Below, piece after piece: positions 1 to 7,316 of a DNA stretch of 23,397 bases (position 1 is its first letter; each line of letters begins with the position of its first letter). This DNA comes from Pseudomonadota bacterium (lineage in GTDB: Bacteria; Pseudomonadota; Gammaproteobacteria; Burkholderiales; Ferrovaceae): positions 1-23,397 of the forward strand of contig JAJZHC010000005.1 in the NCBI GenBank assembly GCA_021804705.1, in the 5' to 3' direction. The position numbers were made by a program, and so were the translations under genes. The notes beneath the pieces are model-generated. The model was given only the letters and a program-made list of their open reading frames with translations, had not been told where the DNA came from and searched no databases.

Positions 1-163
1 CGAAGAATGCATGGCGCTCATGACCTCCCACCGCGTACGCCACCTGCCGGTGGTGGACAATGGGCGTGTCGTCGGCATGCTTTCCATTGGCGACCTCGTC
101 AAGGATGCCCTCCTGGAACAGGAAGCCACCATCCATCACCTGGAAAATTACGTCAACAGCTGA
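1..163 (+). CDS. CBS-domain protein, C-terminal end (5' truncated by window)
   Basis: Reading frame 2 is open from the first base to TGA at 161-163 and gives the last 53 residues of a protein. It contains the end of a CBS motif (RHLPVVDNGRVVGMLSIGDL) followed by a short charged tail. CBS pairs bind adenosyl ligands such as AMP, ATP or SAM and usually act as energy or ionic sensors. By eye 30 of 51 positions match the C-terminus of the next gene, so the two are tandem paralogs. The start and any N-terminal domain lie outside the window, so a longer multidomain protein cannot be excluded. The spacing and similarity make a stand-alone two-CBS protein of about 140 residues most likely. Confidence 0.85.
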   Translation, partial: EECMALMTSHRVRHLPVVDNGRVVGMLSIGDLVKDALLEQEATIHHLENYVNS

Positions 164-182
164 CTCGAGGAGGAGCGACCTG

Positions 183-605
183 ATGAATATCGTCAAAGAC
201 CTGCTCGCCACCAAACCAGGAGGTTTCTGGTCGATCAGCCCTCATTCCAAGGTGATCGAGGCGCTGCGGTTGCTGGCTGAGAAGAATGTGGGTGCACTGC
301 TCGTCATGGAAGACGACGCGCTCGTAGGCATTCTCTCGGAGCGTGATTACGCGCGCAAGGTGGCCCTGATGGGCAAGACCTCCATGGATACACCCGTTTC
401 AGACATCATGGTCTCGCCGGTGGTGACCGTCACCTTGCAGCACACGCAGGAAGACTGCATGACCATCATGACGGAAAAACGCATGCGTCACCTGCCGGTG
501 ATCAACAATGGACGCATCGTGGGCCTGCTCTCCATCGGTGATCTGGTCAAGTCCGTGATCCAGGAACAGCAGGAAACCATCCAGCGGCTCTACAACCGCT
601 TCTGA
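183..605 (+). CDS. Stand-alone CBS-pair protein (140 aa)
   Basis: The protein consists of two CBS motifs. The first is roughly residues 10-65, with GALLVMEDDALVGILSERDY, and the second roughly residues 75-130, with RHLPVINNGRIVGLLSIGDL. There is no catalytic domain, signal peptide or membrane segment. Small CBS-pair proteins of this kind are common in Proteobacteria and probably sense adenine nucleotides; the partner here is unknown. ATG at 183 is chosen because GAGGAGGAG lies at 167-175, and the open frame further upstream overlaps the preceding gene in a different frame and is not CBS-like. It lies 19 nt after the truncated paralog, so the two are probably co-transcribed. Its stop is only 2 nt from the stop of the convergent fchA. 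Confidence 0.92.
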   Translation: MNIVKDLLATKPGGFWSISPHSKVIEALRLLAEKNVGALLVMEDDALVGILSERDYARKVALMGKTSMDTPVSDIMVSPVVTVTLQHTQEDCMTIMTEKRMRHLPVINNGRIVGLLSIGDLVKSVIQEQQETIQRLYNRF

Positions 606-607
606 AC

Positions 608-1234
608 TTACCCGCCCATCCTGCTTCTGACCTTGGCGTACACCGCATCGGTCAGGGGCAGGCTTCTGGTCATCAATGCCTCGAGCTCTTGCGACACGGA
701 CGCCACAAAAGCCTGATCCTTGATGCTGGGAATGTTGATGTAGACATTCAGCGCCGCACTGCGCATGGCCGCCTGCAACGCCAGCACACCGGCGCCTGTG
801 TCACTGATGACGTTGAGATTGCCATGCTCGGCCGAGCGCTGGGCTATCGCAATCACCTCGGCACAGGTCTTGGCACAAGCCAACGGCACACGCGTGGCTT
901 CCTTCAATCCTTCCTGTATGGCTTCTGATCGCCGGGCTTTCTGCTCATCCGTATCCTTGGGCAAACGATAGGCCCCCATCAACTGATTGAAGGCCGCCAC
1001 ATCGTCGGCCACCATGGCGGTGAGGCGGGCTCGCAGCGCTTCCGAGGCGGCAAGCTGGGCCCTCATTTCATCCTCGACGCTTTCATGGCCTTTCTTGCCA
1101 ATGGTGAGGTTGGCCACCATGGAAACCAGGGCTGCACCCATGGCGCCCATGATAGCTGCCGCACCACCGCCACCGGGGGTGGGCGCCGCACTTGCGAGTT
1201 CATCCAGAAACTGTTGTACCGGCATCGATTGCAT
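608..1234 (-). CDS. fchA: Methenyltetrahydrofolate cyclohydrolase (FchA, cyclodeaminase family)
   Basis: The enzyme hydrolyses 5,10-methenyl-THF to 10-formyl-THF in the cytoplasm. The 208-residue protein belongs to the formiminotransferase-cyclodeaminase fold. Family hallmarks are the N-terminal Gly-rich APTPGGGGAAA segment near residue 20, ALVSMVANLTIGKK near 40, and GNLNVISDTGAGVLAL in the second half. Length and wording closely resemble FchA of Methylorubrum (Methylobacterium) extorquens as I remember it. I chose ATG at 1234, preceded by GAGAGGA. A TTG at 1255 would overlap the mtdA stop but adds residues absent from the family. The gene directly follows mtdA, whose product makes its substrate. 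A glutamate-fermentation cyclodeaminase (FTCD) role is less likely because no formiminotransferase is adjacent. Confidence 0.9.
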   Translation of the reverse strand: MQSMPVQQFLDELASAAPTPGGGGAAAIMGAMGAALVSMVANLTIGKKGHESVEDEMRAQLAASEALRARLTAMVADDVAAFNQLMGAYRLPKDTDEQKARRSEAIQEGLKEATRVPLACAKTCAEVIAIAQRSAEHGNLNVISDTGAGVLALQAAMRSAALNVYINIPSIKDQAFVASVSQELEALMTRSLPLTDAVYAKVRSRMGG

Positions 1235-1251
1235 GAGGATCCTCTCTTGTG

Positions 1252-2112
1252 TCAACCGACCATCGTCTTGGCGATGGCGTAGATTTCGTTGGCGTCCAGG
1301 CGCAGGTCGTTTTGCTCAAACAGGCGGGCAATGCAGGCACGATGCAGGGCCAGCTTCAGGGCGCCGAAACCGATGGCACCAAAGACCGCGGCACCGTGAC
1401 GCTGCGCGCCCTTGTCCATGATGTCCACACCGGCAATGCCCATGGGGGGCGTTGCATTGGCGTCAGCCACCAGCTTCAGGCCCGAGAGGCCCTTCCAGTG
1501 CTCTTCTTCCAGCAAGACGACGCCCGATGCCCCGGTGGCCACGATGATCTGGGTATCCCGCACCGCGGCTGCGCGTGACTCGAGGTCGGGAGCGGCGATG
1601 GCATGGACGGTCACACCAAAGCGCTGCGCGATGGCATCACAGGTGGCCTGTGTTTTGTCCAGCTGGCGTCCGGTGATTGACACGCGCACCCCTTCCTGCG
1701 CCAGCATCACTGCTGCACGCTGGCCCACCGGGCCAGTACCCGCCAGAATAACCGCTTTCATGCCCTGCAAGGAGCGTCCGTGCGACATCCAGGCCACGCA
1801 GGCCGCTGCCGTGGTGTTGGCGCCGTTGCTGTCCAGCATCATGGAAACACGGAAATTTCCGAAGAATTTTTTCTGGACTGCCAGATAGAGTGCCTCGCCC
1901 GCCAGCAAGTTGCTACCGCCGACAAAGATGGCCGTGTTCTTCTTGTCCCTGGGTGCCCGGGTGAAGATAGCCCCTTCTACCAGCCCGCCCACATTCTGCG
2001 GCGAAATGCTGCCATAGGGAATGACCTGGTCCGCGCCCCCATCATGGGCCACCACGTTGTCAAAAACGGAAGGCAAGGCATCCGTGTCAAACTGGTACAG
2101 CAACTTCTTCAT
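1252..2112 (-). CDS. mtdA: NADP-dependent methylene-tetrahydrofolate dehydrogenase (MtdA)
   Basis: The enzyme oxidises 5,10-methylene-THF to methenyl-THF with NADP+. MtdA of methylotrophs also accepts methylene-tetrahydromethanopterin. The 286-residue protein opens with KKLLYQFDTDALPSVFD and carries IFVGGSNLLAGE, MLDSNGANTTAAA and a Rossmann segment with AVILAGTGPVGQRAA near residue 135. These are MtdA features. The remembered MtdB sequence differs clearly at the N-terminus (no FDTDA motif), so MtdB is disfavoured. ATG at 2112 is preceded by AGGAGAG at 2118-2124. It ends 18 nt before the chosen fchA start and forms a two-gene C1 unit with it. Whether the cell is a methylotroph or uses the pair for formate or serine metabolism cannot be settled here. 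Confidence 0.92.
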   Translation of the reverse strand: MKKLLYQFDTDALPSVFDNVVAHDGGADQVIPYGSISPQNVGGLVEGAIFTRAPRDKKNTAIFVGGSNLLAGEALYLAVQKKFFGNFRVSMMLDSNGANTTAAACVAWMSHGRSLQGMKAVILAGTGPVGQRAAVMLAQEGVRVSITGRQLDKTQATCDAIAQRFGVTVHAIAAPDLESRAAAVRDTQIIVATGASGVVLLEEEHWKGLSGLKLVADANATPPMGIAGVDIMDKGAQRHGAAVFGAIGFGALKLALHRACIARLFEQNDLRLDANEIYAIAKTMVG

Positions 2113-2139
2113 CGAGGGCTCTCCTTTTATCGGCGGAGC

Positions 2140-2189
2140 ATTTTAAGCCTGAACCGCCTGGCCGGCCTAAAAATTTTTTATGGTAACCA
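2140..2189 (-). promoter_or_regulatory. Possible mtdA promoter and A/T tract between hydrolase and mtdA
   Basis: The 77-bp gap upstream of mtdA contains TAAAAT on the minus strand (2145 to 2140), about 28 nt before the ATG, but no convincing -35 hexamer at normal spacing. Just after the upstream hydrolase stop there is an imperfect inverted repeat (ATGGT/ACCAT, 2180-2190) followed on the minus strand by AAAAAATTTTT-type sequence. This could be a weak terminator. Together these hint that mtdA-fchA has its own promoter, but either element could be chance in AT-rich sequence. Confidence 0.25.
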
Positions 2190-3281
2190 TCAAGGTCTGA
2201 CCGGGAGCTTTTCCAGAAAATCAGCGGCCACAGGCCCCCACAGGGCTCCCTGCCCCAGGTTTTGGTGTCCCAGCGAAGGGGGTTGCGGCGCCAGGATCAC
2301 GGCCCGCCCCTGCCTGAGGCGCGGCATTTCCTGCTGCAACAGGCCTAATTCCACCGGATTGAGCAGGTCGTCCTGAAAATTGATGGCGAGGAACGGCGCC
2401 TTGATTTTTTCCAGGTCGGCCTGGGGATCGTAATCTGCCGAAGCTTCAAACCGGTACAGGATGTCGTTGGCATCAAGCAGACGCGCATTGCCGGACAGGG
2501 TGTTGTAATGGGCGATGGCCTGGGCGCGCGTGGGCGCAATCACCTGCAGATGTGAGGCCCCATCCGTCATGAGGCCAAATAGGGGCCATACATGCACGAA
2601 AGATTCCGGTGGCATCGTATAATCGCCACCCTTCCAGTCCGCAGAGCCCCGGATGGATTCGATCAGCACCTGGCGCCACATCATGTTGCGCCCACTGACC
2701 GGAGCCGGCAGGCTGGCGATGGCGATGGCCCCATCCATGAATTCGGGAAAGCGTTCGGCAAACAGCCAAGTGTGCATGCCGCCCATGGAAGTGCCAATGA
2801 TGGCGCGCAGGTGGTCGATGTGCAGCCCCTCCTGCAACAGGCGCATATTGGCCGTCACCATATCCTGGTAACCGTAGCGCGGAAAATGCCCCTTGAGACC
2901 ATCACTGGGTTTGGAGGAGCGGCCCAGCCCGATGCCATCAGGAATGATCAGGAAATAACGCTGTCTGTCCAGCGGCTGTCCCGGGCCGAACAGGTTTCCG
3001 GACAATCCCGGCAAAAACCAGTTCTGCGCCGTGCCCGTCGTGCCGTGCAACAGCAGGACCGCATTGCTGATGCGTCCCGCCGCATCGCGCTGCGGGGTGC
3101 CCAGCAGCGTATAGCCGATCGTCAGCTCGGGCAGCACCTCGCCCGACCTGAACTGGAAATCGCGAATGACAAAACGGCCTTCCTGCGTTCCCGGAAACGG
3201 GCTTGCAGCATCCGCAGGCGAGAGCATGCTGATCATCATCAATCCTCCCATCAAGCCGAACCAGAATTGTCGTAAATTCAT
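2190..3281 (-). CDS. Exported alpha/beta-fold hydrolase, MetX (homoserine acetyltransferase)-like
   Basis: The 363-residue protein starts with a signal peptide: MNLRQFW, a hydrophobic stretch to about residue 21, then a PADAAS cleavage region. The rest is an alpha/beta hydrolase of the homoserine O-acetyltransferase-like group. LLLHGTTGTAQNW (76-88) forms the oxyanion region, the nucleophile elbow is GTSMGGMH with Ser165, a candidate acid is Asp304 or Asp305, and His339 lies in LGHQNLGQG. Export argues against a role in methionine synthesis, and the substrate is unknown. ATG at 3281 is used because GAGGTG lies just upstream at usable spacing; the frame remains open further upstream but runs into the acyl-CoA dehydrogenase gene. 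The gap to that gene is 7 nt, so the two are probably translated from one mRNA. Confidence 0.8.
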   Translation of the reverse strand: MNLRQFWFGLMGGLMMISMLSPADAASPFPGTQEGRFVIRDFQFRSGEVLPELTIGYTLLGTPQRDAAGRISNAVLLLHGTTGTAQNWFLPGLSGNLFGPGQPLDRQRYFLIIPDGIGLGRSSKPSDGLKGHFPRYGYQDMVTANMRLLQEGLHIDHLRAIIGTSMGGMHTWLFAERFPEFMDGAIAIASLPAPVSGRNMMWRQVLIESIRGSADWKGGDYTMPPESFVHVWPLFGLMTDGASHLQVIAPTRAQAIAHYNTLSGNARLLDANDILYRFEASADYDPQADLEKIKAPFLAINFQDDLLNPVELGLLQQEMPRLRQGRAVILAPQPPSLGHQNLGQGALWGPVAADFLEKLPVRP

Positions 3282-3288
3282 CATCACC

Positions 3289-5070
3289 TCAAAATAGAGA
3301 CGCTTCCATGCCCAGCAGTGCATCGCCTCCTTCCATGATGCTGGCACGCAGACTGTCGCAGATGCCCAGCCCATGATCTGCCAGGAAGCGGGCTGTCGCC
3401 AGCTTGGCGCGATAGAACACCGCATCAGTCTCGCCCGCCTCAAGGCGTGCCGCAGCAATCCCTGCACTGCGCGCCATCAGCCACCCCGTGACCAGCCAGC
3501 CCATCAGGTGCAAATAAGGCACAGCGGCTCCAAACACCGCTTCAGGTTGCTCCTGGGCATGCAGCAAAAGGTGTGCGCTGGCAGCCTCGGCGGCAACCAG
3601 GGCGCGCTCCACCGCAGACGCAATCGCCGCGCATTCGGGGCGCCCCGAAAGTGCTGGCAGCGACGCGCGGATTTCCTGGAACAGGGCTCGGGCCATGGCA
3701 CCCTGATCGCGCAGTAGCTTGCGCCCCACGAGGTCATTGGCCTGGATGCCGGTGGTGCCCTCATAGATGGTGGTGATGCGGGCATCGCGCAGATGCTGAG
3801 CAGCGCCCGTTTCCTCGATGTAGCCCATTCCGCCATACACCTGGAGCGCTTCGCTGGCCGCCCAAACACCCATTTCGGTGCAAAAGCCCTTGACGATGGG
3901 TGTCAACAGGTCAGATCGCGCCTGCGCGGCAGCGCGCAGTGCAGGATCCGTTTCGGCCTGCGCAAAGTCGAGCATCTGTCCCGCGTAATAGGCCAGCGCC
4001 CGGCAAGCCTCGATGCGGGACTTGAGGGTGGACAACACGCGGCGCACATCAGGGTGGTGCAAGATGGGGGCGCGAGCGGTCATCCCCACGGGAATGCCCT
4101 GCACGCGTTCCTGGGCATAACGCACGGCTCCCTGGTAGGCGCGCTCGGCGATGGCAAGCCCCTGCACTCCCACGGAAAAGCGCGCGGCATTCATCATGAT
4201 AAACATGATCTCGAGGCCCCTGTTGGGCTCGCCCAGAAGATGGCCCACCGCTCCACCCTCGTCGCCAAAGGCCAGGACGCAGGTGGGGCTGCCGTGAATG
4301 CCCAGTTTATGTTCGAGGGACACGGTGCGCACGTCGTTGCGCGCCCCGAGCGAGCCGTCGTCGTTGACCTGGAACTTGGGCACCACGAACAGAGAAATAC
4401 CCTTGACGCCCGCAGGGGCATCCGGCAGGCGCGCCAGAACGAGGTGCACGATGTTTTCCGTGAAATCCTGGTCACCATAAGTGATGAAGATTTTCTGGCC
4501 CGTGATGCGGTAATGGTCGCCCTCAGGCACAGCACGGGTGCGCAGGGCCGCGAGGTCGGACCCCGCCTGGGGTTCGGTCAGATTCATGGTGCCGGTCCAT
4601 TGGCCACTGACCATGTTGGGCAGATAGCGCGTGCGCAAAACCCCGGATCCGGCAAAATGAATGGCCTCGATGGCGCCGCGCGTGAGCAGCGGACACAGTG
4701 TGAACGCCATGTTGGCGGCGTGCCACATTTCCTCGATGGGAGCACCCATCAGGTTGGGCAAGCCCTGGCCACCGTATTCGGGGTCACAGGTGAGGCCGTT
4801 CCACCCTCCGGCCACGAACTGCTTGTAGGCCGCCTTGAATCCCGCCGGAGTGTTCACGACGTCATCCTTCAACACCGCCCCCTGCTGGTCGCCGCTGCGG
4901 TTGAGCGGCGCGATGACCTCTTGCGAGAAGCGGGCCGACTCTTCCTGCACGGCATCGAACAGGTCTTCCGTTGCTTCCTCAAACCCGGGCAACTGGCCAA
5001 CGCGCGCAAGCCCCAGCAGTTCCTTGACGACGAAGGCCATATCCCGCAACGGGGCGCGGTAATCATTCAT
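3289..5070 (-). CDS. Acyl-CoA dehydrogenase with C-terminal extension (DmdC/FadE-like)
   Basis: This FAD flavoprotein would oxidise an acyl-CoA to the trans-2-enoyl-CoA and pass electrons to ETF. At 593 residues it is longer than classic 380-residue members and has the extra C-terminal domain typical of the group that includes 3-methylmercaptopropionyl-CoA dehydrogenase (DmdC). Visible motifs are TMNLTEPQAGSD (161-172), a family signature, KIFITYGDQ (193-201), LQVYGGMGYIEE (409-420), and IYEGTTGIQ, where Glu437 is the expected catalytic base. ATG at 5070 is preceded by AGGAGAGG. Many betaproteobacteria carry several close paralogs with different chain-length preference, so the substrate cannot be assigned. 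It lies 30 nt downstream of rluF and 7 nt upstream of the exported hydrolase. Confidence 0.9.
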   Translation of the reverse strand: MNDYRAPLRDMAFVVKELLGLARVGQLPGFEEATEDLFDAVQEESARFSQEVIAPLNRSGDQQGAVLKDDVVNTPAGFKAAYKQFVAGGWNGLTCDPEYGGQGLPNLMGAPIEEMWHAANMAFTLCPLLTRGAIEAIHFAGSGVLRTRYLPNMVSGQWTGTMNLTEPQAGSDLAALRTRAVPEGDHYRITGQKIFITYGDQDFTENIVHLVLARLPDAPAGVKGISLFVVPKFQVNDDGSLGARNDVRTVSLEHKLGIHGSPTCVLAFGDEGGAVGHLLGEPNRGLEIMFIMMNAARFSVGVQGLAIAERAYQGAVRYAQERVQGIPVGMTARAPILHHPDVRRVLSTLKSRIEACRALAYYAGQMLDFAQAETDPALRAAAQARSDLLTPIVKGFCTEMGVWAASEALQVYGGMGYIEETGAAQHLRDARITTIYEGTTGIQANDLVGRKLLRDQGAMARALFQEIRASLPALSGRPECAAIASAVERALVAAEAASAHLLLHAQEQPEAVFGAAVPYLHLMGWLVTGWLMARSAGIAAARLEAGETDAVFYRAKLATARFLADHGLGICDSLRASIMEGGDALLGMEASLF

Positions 5071-5100
5071 GAAATCCTCTCCTTGGGTGCATCAAAAATA

Positions 5101-5841
5101 TCACTCAAAAGATTCGTCAGGGGCGAGATAACGCCACTGCCCTCCGGGCAGCGCCCCCAGGCGTACATTGCCGATGCGCACGCGTTTGAGGCCCGTCACC
5201 TTAAGGCCCACCAGCTCGCACATGCGACGGATCTGGCGCTTTCGTCCCTCGCGCAGGATGAAGCGCAACTGGTCCTGGTTTTGCCAGGACACCTGGGCGC
5301 GTCGCAGGGGTCGCCCATCGAGCGACAAGCCAAAATTGAGGCGGGCGAGGTCGGCGTCTGTGAGACGCCCTTCCACCCGCACAAGGTATTCCTTGTCGAT
5401 GGCCGAATCGGCGCCGATGAGCGTCTTGGCGATCCTGCCGTCCTGGGTCAACACCAGCAGTCCGGTGGAATCGATATCCAGACGCCCGGCGGGCGCGAGG
5501 CCGCGCATCATGGACGGGGTGAGCGGGCGGGTGATCGTGTCTTCCTTCCAGTGGGTGCCGGGAGTGACGAGGACGACTGCCGGCTTATGTCCATCTTCAG
5601 CCTGCCCAGACACAAAGCCCACCGGTTTGTGCAGCAGCACGGTAACCTGCGCCTGTTGCTGGCCGCGTGCGGCGGCGTCAAGGGAAATCTGCTGGGTGGG
5701 GTCGATGCGCACGCCCAACTCCTGCACGCGCACGCCGTCCACGAACACCCAGCCCTTCTCGATCCAGGCATCTGCTTCGCGACGCGAGCAGATGCCGCGC
5801 TCGGACATCACCTTGGACAGCCGGACTTTTTCAGTGCTCAT
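5101..5841 (-). CDS. rluF: 23S rRNA pseudouridine synthase, RluF-like (RsuA/RluB/E/F family)
   Basis: The enzyme isomerises a specific uridine in 23S rRNA; the E. coli RluF target is U2604. From ATG 5841 the protein has 246 residues. An N-terminal S4 RNA-binding domain (about residues 5-60, VRLSKVMSERGICSRREAD) is followed by the synthase domain, with catalytic Asp122 in GRLDIDSTGLLVLTQDG and the family motif LREGRKRQIRRMCE. The RluF assignment over RluB, RluE or RsuA rests on general resemblance and is moderate. The start overlaps the 3' end of the upstream hydrolase by 11 nt and has no strong ribosome binding site, which suggests translational coupling. An in-frame extension to 5865 is less likely because it reads into that hydrolase. 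Confidence 0.85.
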   Translation of the reverse strand: MSTEKVRLSKVMSERGICSRREADAWIEKGWVFVDGVRVQELGVRIDPTQQISLDAAARGQQQAQVTVLLHKPVGFVSGQAEDGHKPAVVLVTPGTHWKEDTITRPLTPSMMRGLAPAGRLDIDSTGLLVLTQDGRIAKTLIGADSAIDKEYLVRVEGRLTDADLARLNFGLSLDGRPLRRAQVSWQNQDQLRFILREGRKRQIRRMCELVGLKVTGLKRVRIGNVRLGALPGGQWRYLAPDESFE

Positions 5842-6697
5842 TGAGAAACTCGCGCACGGCCGCAATCTGGGCTGAATCCATCAATGCCGGGGCGTGGCCG
5901 CATCCTGGCACTTCCAGCACCCGCATGGTGGGATGGGCAAGTTTCATCAGGGCAAGCGTATGGGGCTGGAGCAGATCGGATTCCTGACCGCGAATGACCA
6001 GCGTGGGGCAGCGCACGCTGTTCCAGATGAGGCTCATGTCGATGTCCCCCATGGGTGGCCCCACGAATACCGCGGCGATGGCGGGATCGTACACCAGCCG
6101 GTACTTGCCGTCCGGCCATTGTTTCACGCCATGAAGGGCGATATGGTGCCATTGCGCGTCGGTCAAAGCGCCGAAGGTGGCGTGGGTGTGCCGAAAATAG
6201 GCTTCAGCCTCTTCCAGGTTATCAAAGGCCATGGGTTTACCCACATAGCTGGCCAGGCGTTGCAGCGCCGCGATGGAAATGATGCTGCCCACGTCGTTGA
6301 GCACCAGCTTGCGTACCGGTGTTCCGGACTGGGCTGCCAGCATCATGCCAATGATGCCCCCCATGGAAGTGCCCACCCAGTCCACCTGTTCGGTGCCGCT
6401 GCGCGCAATCAGGGCCGCCATGTCCGCGAGGTAGAGCGGATAGCCGTAGTCCGTTTTATGAGTCAGCCATTCGCTGGTGCCCCGCCCCACCACATCGGGA
6501 CAGATCACCCGATACTCCTGGCACAGGGCATCGGCCAGCGCATCGAAGTCGCGGCTGTTGCGGGTCAACCCATGCACGCAGAACAGCACGCGCGGGTTGT
6601 CGGGGTTACCCCATTCGCTGTAATCAACCCGATGAAACCCATGCAGCCAGAGTGCCTTGTAAGACTTGCGGCGCATTGGACTAGCGCTGGAGGTCAT
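5831..6697 (-). CDS. Alpha/beta hydrolase, cytoplasmic, unknown substrate
   Basis: A soluble alpha/beta hydrolase of about 288 residues. The strand and HG motif VLFCVHGLTRNSRDFD form the oxyanion region. The nucleophile elbow is GTSMGG (Ser111 from the start used here), the acid is probably Asp241 in GQESDLL, and the base is His268 in PGCGHAP. There is no signal peptide, in contrast to the other hydrolase at 2190-3281. Three starts are possible: GTG 6703, ATG 6697 and ATG 6676. None has a good Shine-Dalgarno sequence, and the first two overlap the fau stop by about 20 nt. Similar proteins are common in Betaproteobacteria and are usually annotated only by fold. Confidence 0.82.
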   Translation of the reverse strand: MTSSASPMRRKSYKALWLHGFHRVDYSEWGNPDNPRVLFCVHGLTRNSRDFDALADALCQEYRVICPDVVGRGTSEWLTHKTDYGYPLYLADMAALIARSGTEQVDWVGTSMGGIIGMMLAAQSGTPVRKLVLNDVGSIISIAALQRLASYVGKPMAFDNLEEAEAYFRHTHATFGALTDAQWHHIALHGVKQWPDGKYRLVYDPAIAAVFVGPPMGDIDMSLIWNSVRCPTLVIRGQESDLLQPHTLALMKLAHPTMRVLEVPGCGHAPALMDSAQIAAVREFLNEH

Positions 6698-7259
6698 GGT
6701 CACTTACCAGGATGTCCACCGGAATGTCATGAGGCTCGGTCGGCACCGAAGGCACCACCTGTTCGTCGAAGGCTACAGCTACTGTCAGCGCACGGCGTCC
6801 GGGAAGCGCCAGCATCTTGTCGTAAAAGCCGCCGCCATAGCCCAGGCGCTGGCGCTTGCGGTCAAACACCGCGCCTGGCATCAGGATGAAGTCCACTTCC
6901 GGGAGCGTCACGATGTCGCAACGGGTGGGATCGGGTTCGCGAATGCCCCACACGCCGGACTTGAGATCGTGCTGCAGATCGCGCACGGCATACAGAGCCA
7001 GCATTTTGGTGGCCTTGTCCACGCGCGGCAGCACCAGTCGTGCGCCACGTTGCAAGACGGCCTGGACCAAAGGCTGGGTGTCGAATTCTGAACCCATGGA
7101 CATGTAGGCCATGACCACCCTGGCCGCAGCAAATTCGGGCAAGGCCTCGACTTTGCGGGAGATGGCAGCGCTACGGACGCGTCGCTGGGCTTCGGGAATG
7201 GCGTCTCGCCGTGCCAGGACGGCGGCGCGCAAATCTGCTTTTTGGGATGGTTTCATCAT
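6681..7259 (-). CDS. fau: 5-formyltetrahydrofolate cyclo-ligase
   Basis: The enzyme converts 5-formyl-THF to 5,10-methenyl-THF with ATP and so returns stored folate to the C1 pool. From ATG 7259 the protein is 192 residues, a normal length. The family signature LGYGGGFYDK lies at 139-148, followed by an ALTVAVAFDEQ core strand and the PHDIPVD motif near 177-182. The frame is open upstream to 7748, but that part is antisense to ridA and unlike the family. Two adjacent ATGs (7259 and 7256) follow GTTCCCCC, with no Shine-Dalgarno sequence, so the message may be leaderless. It is the first gene of a leftward cluster that ends with mtdA and fchA, which work on the same cofactor. Unlike the E. coli locus, no 6S RNA gene fits upstream, since the gap to ridA is only 57 bp. 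Confidence 0.93.
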   Translation of the reverse strand: MMKPSQKADLRAAVLARRDAIPEAQRRVRSAAISRKVEALPEFAAARVVMAYMSMGSEFDTQPLVQAVLQRGARLVLPRVDKATKMLALYAVRDLQHDLKSGVWGIREPDPTRCDIVTLPEVDFILMPGAVFDRKRQRLGYGGGFYDKMLALPGRRALTVAVAFDEQVVPSVPTEPHDIPVDILVSDHDLQR

Positions 7260-7267
7260 GGGGGAAC

Positions 7268-7275
7268 AGTATAAT
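7268..7275. promoter_or_regulatory. Overlapping divergent -10 elements for ridA and fau
   Basis: A perfect TATAAT lies on the plus strand at 7270-7275. It would start ridA transcription near 7282 and leave a leader of about 35 nt with AGAAGG before the ATG at 7317. On the minus strand, overlapping it, TATACT (7273 to 7268) would start fau transcription within a few bases of its ATG. Neither has a good -35 hexamer at 16-18 bp. The 57-bp gap leaves little other room for promoters, which supports the assignment. Confidence 0.45.
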
Positions 7276-7316
7276 GCCTGCCTTGACCATCCATAAACCC
7301 TGACAGAAGGTTTTTC

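Noticed and set aside
1235..1255. TTG start for fchA overlapping the mtdA stop
   Set aside because: A later ATG at 1234 has GAGAGGA in front and gives the 208-residue family length.
2161..2190. Intrinsic terminator after the exported hydrolase
   Set aside because: The only inverted repeat is a weak 5-bp stem, and the A/T tract is symmetric; it is noted only as a weak possibility in the mtdA promoter entry.
3793..5844. Long plus-strand open frame of 683 codons opposite the acyl-CoA dehydrogenase and rluF
   Set aside because: It spans two well-supported genes in antisense, has no recognisable domain and shows the His/Gly/Arg-rich composition of a shadow frame in GC-rich DNA.
7260..7316. Possible 6S RNA gene upstream of fau, as in E. 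coli
   Set aside because: The gap is only 57 bp, far too short for a gene of about 180 nt.
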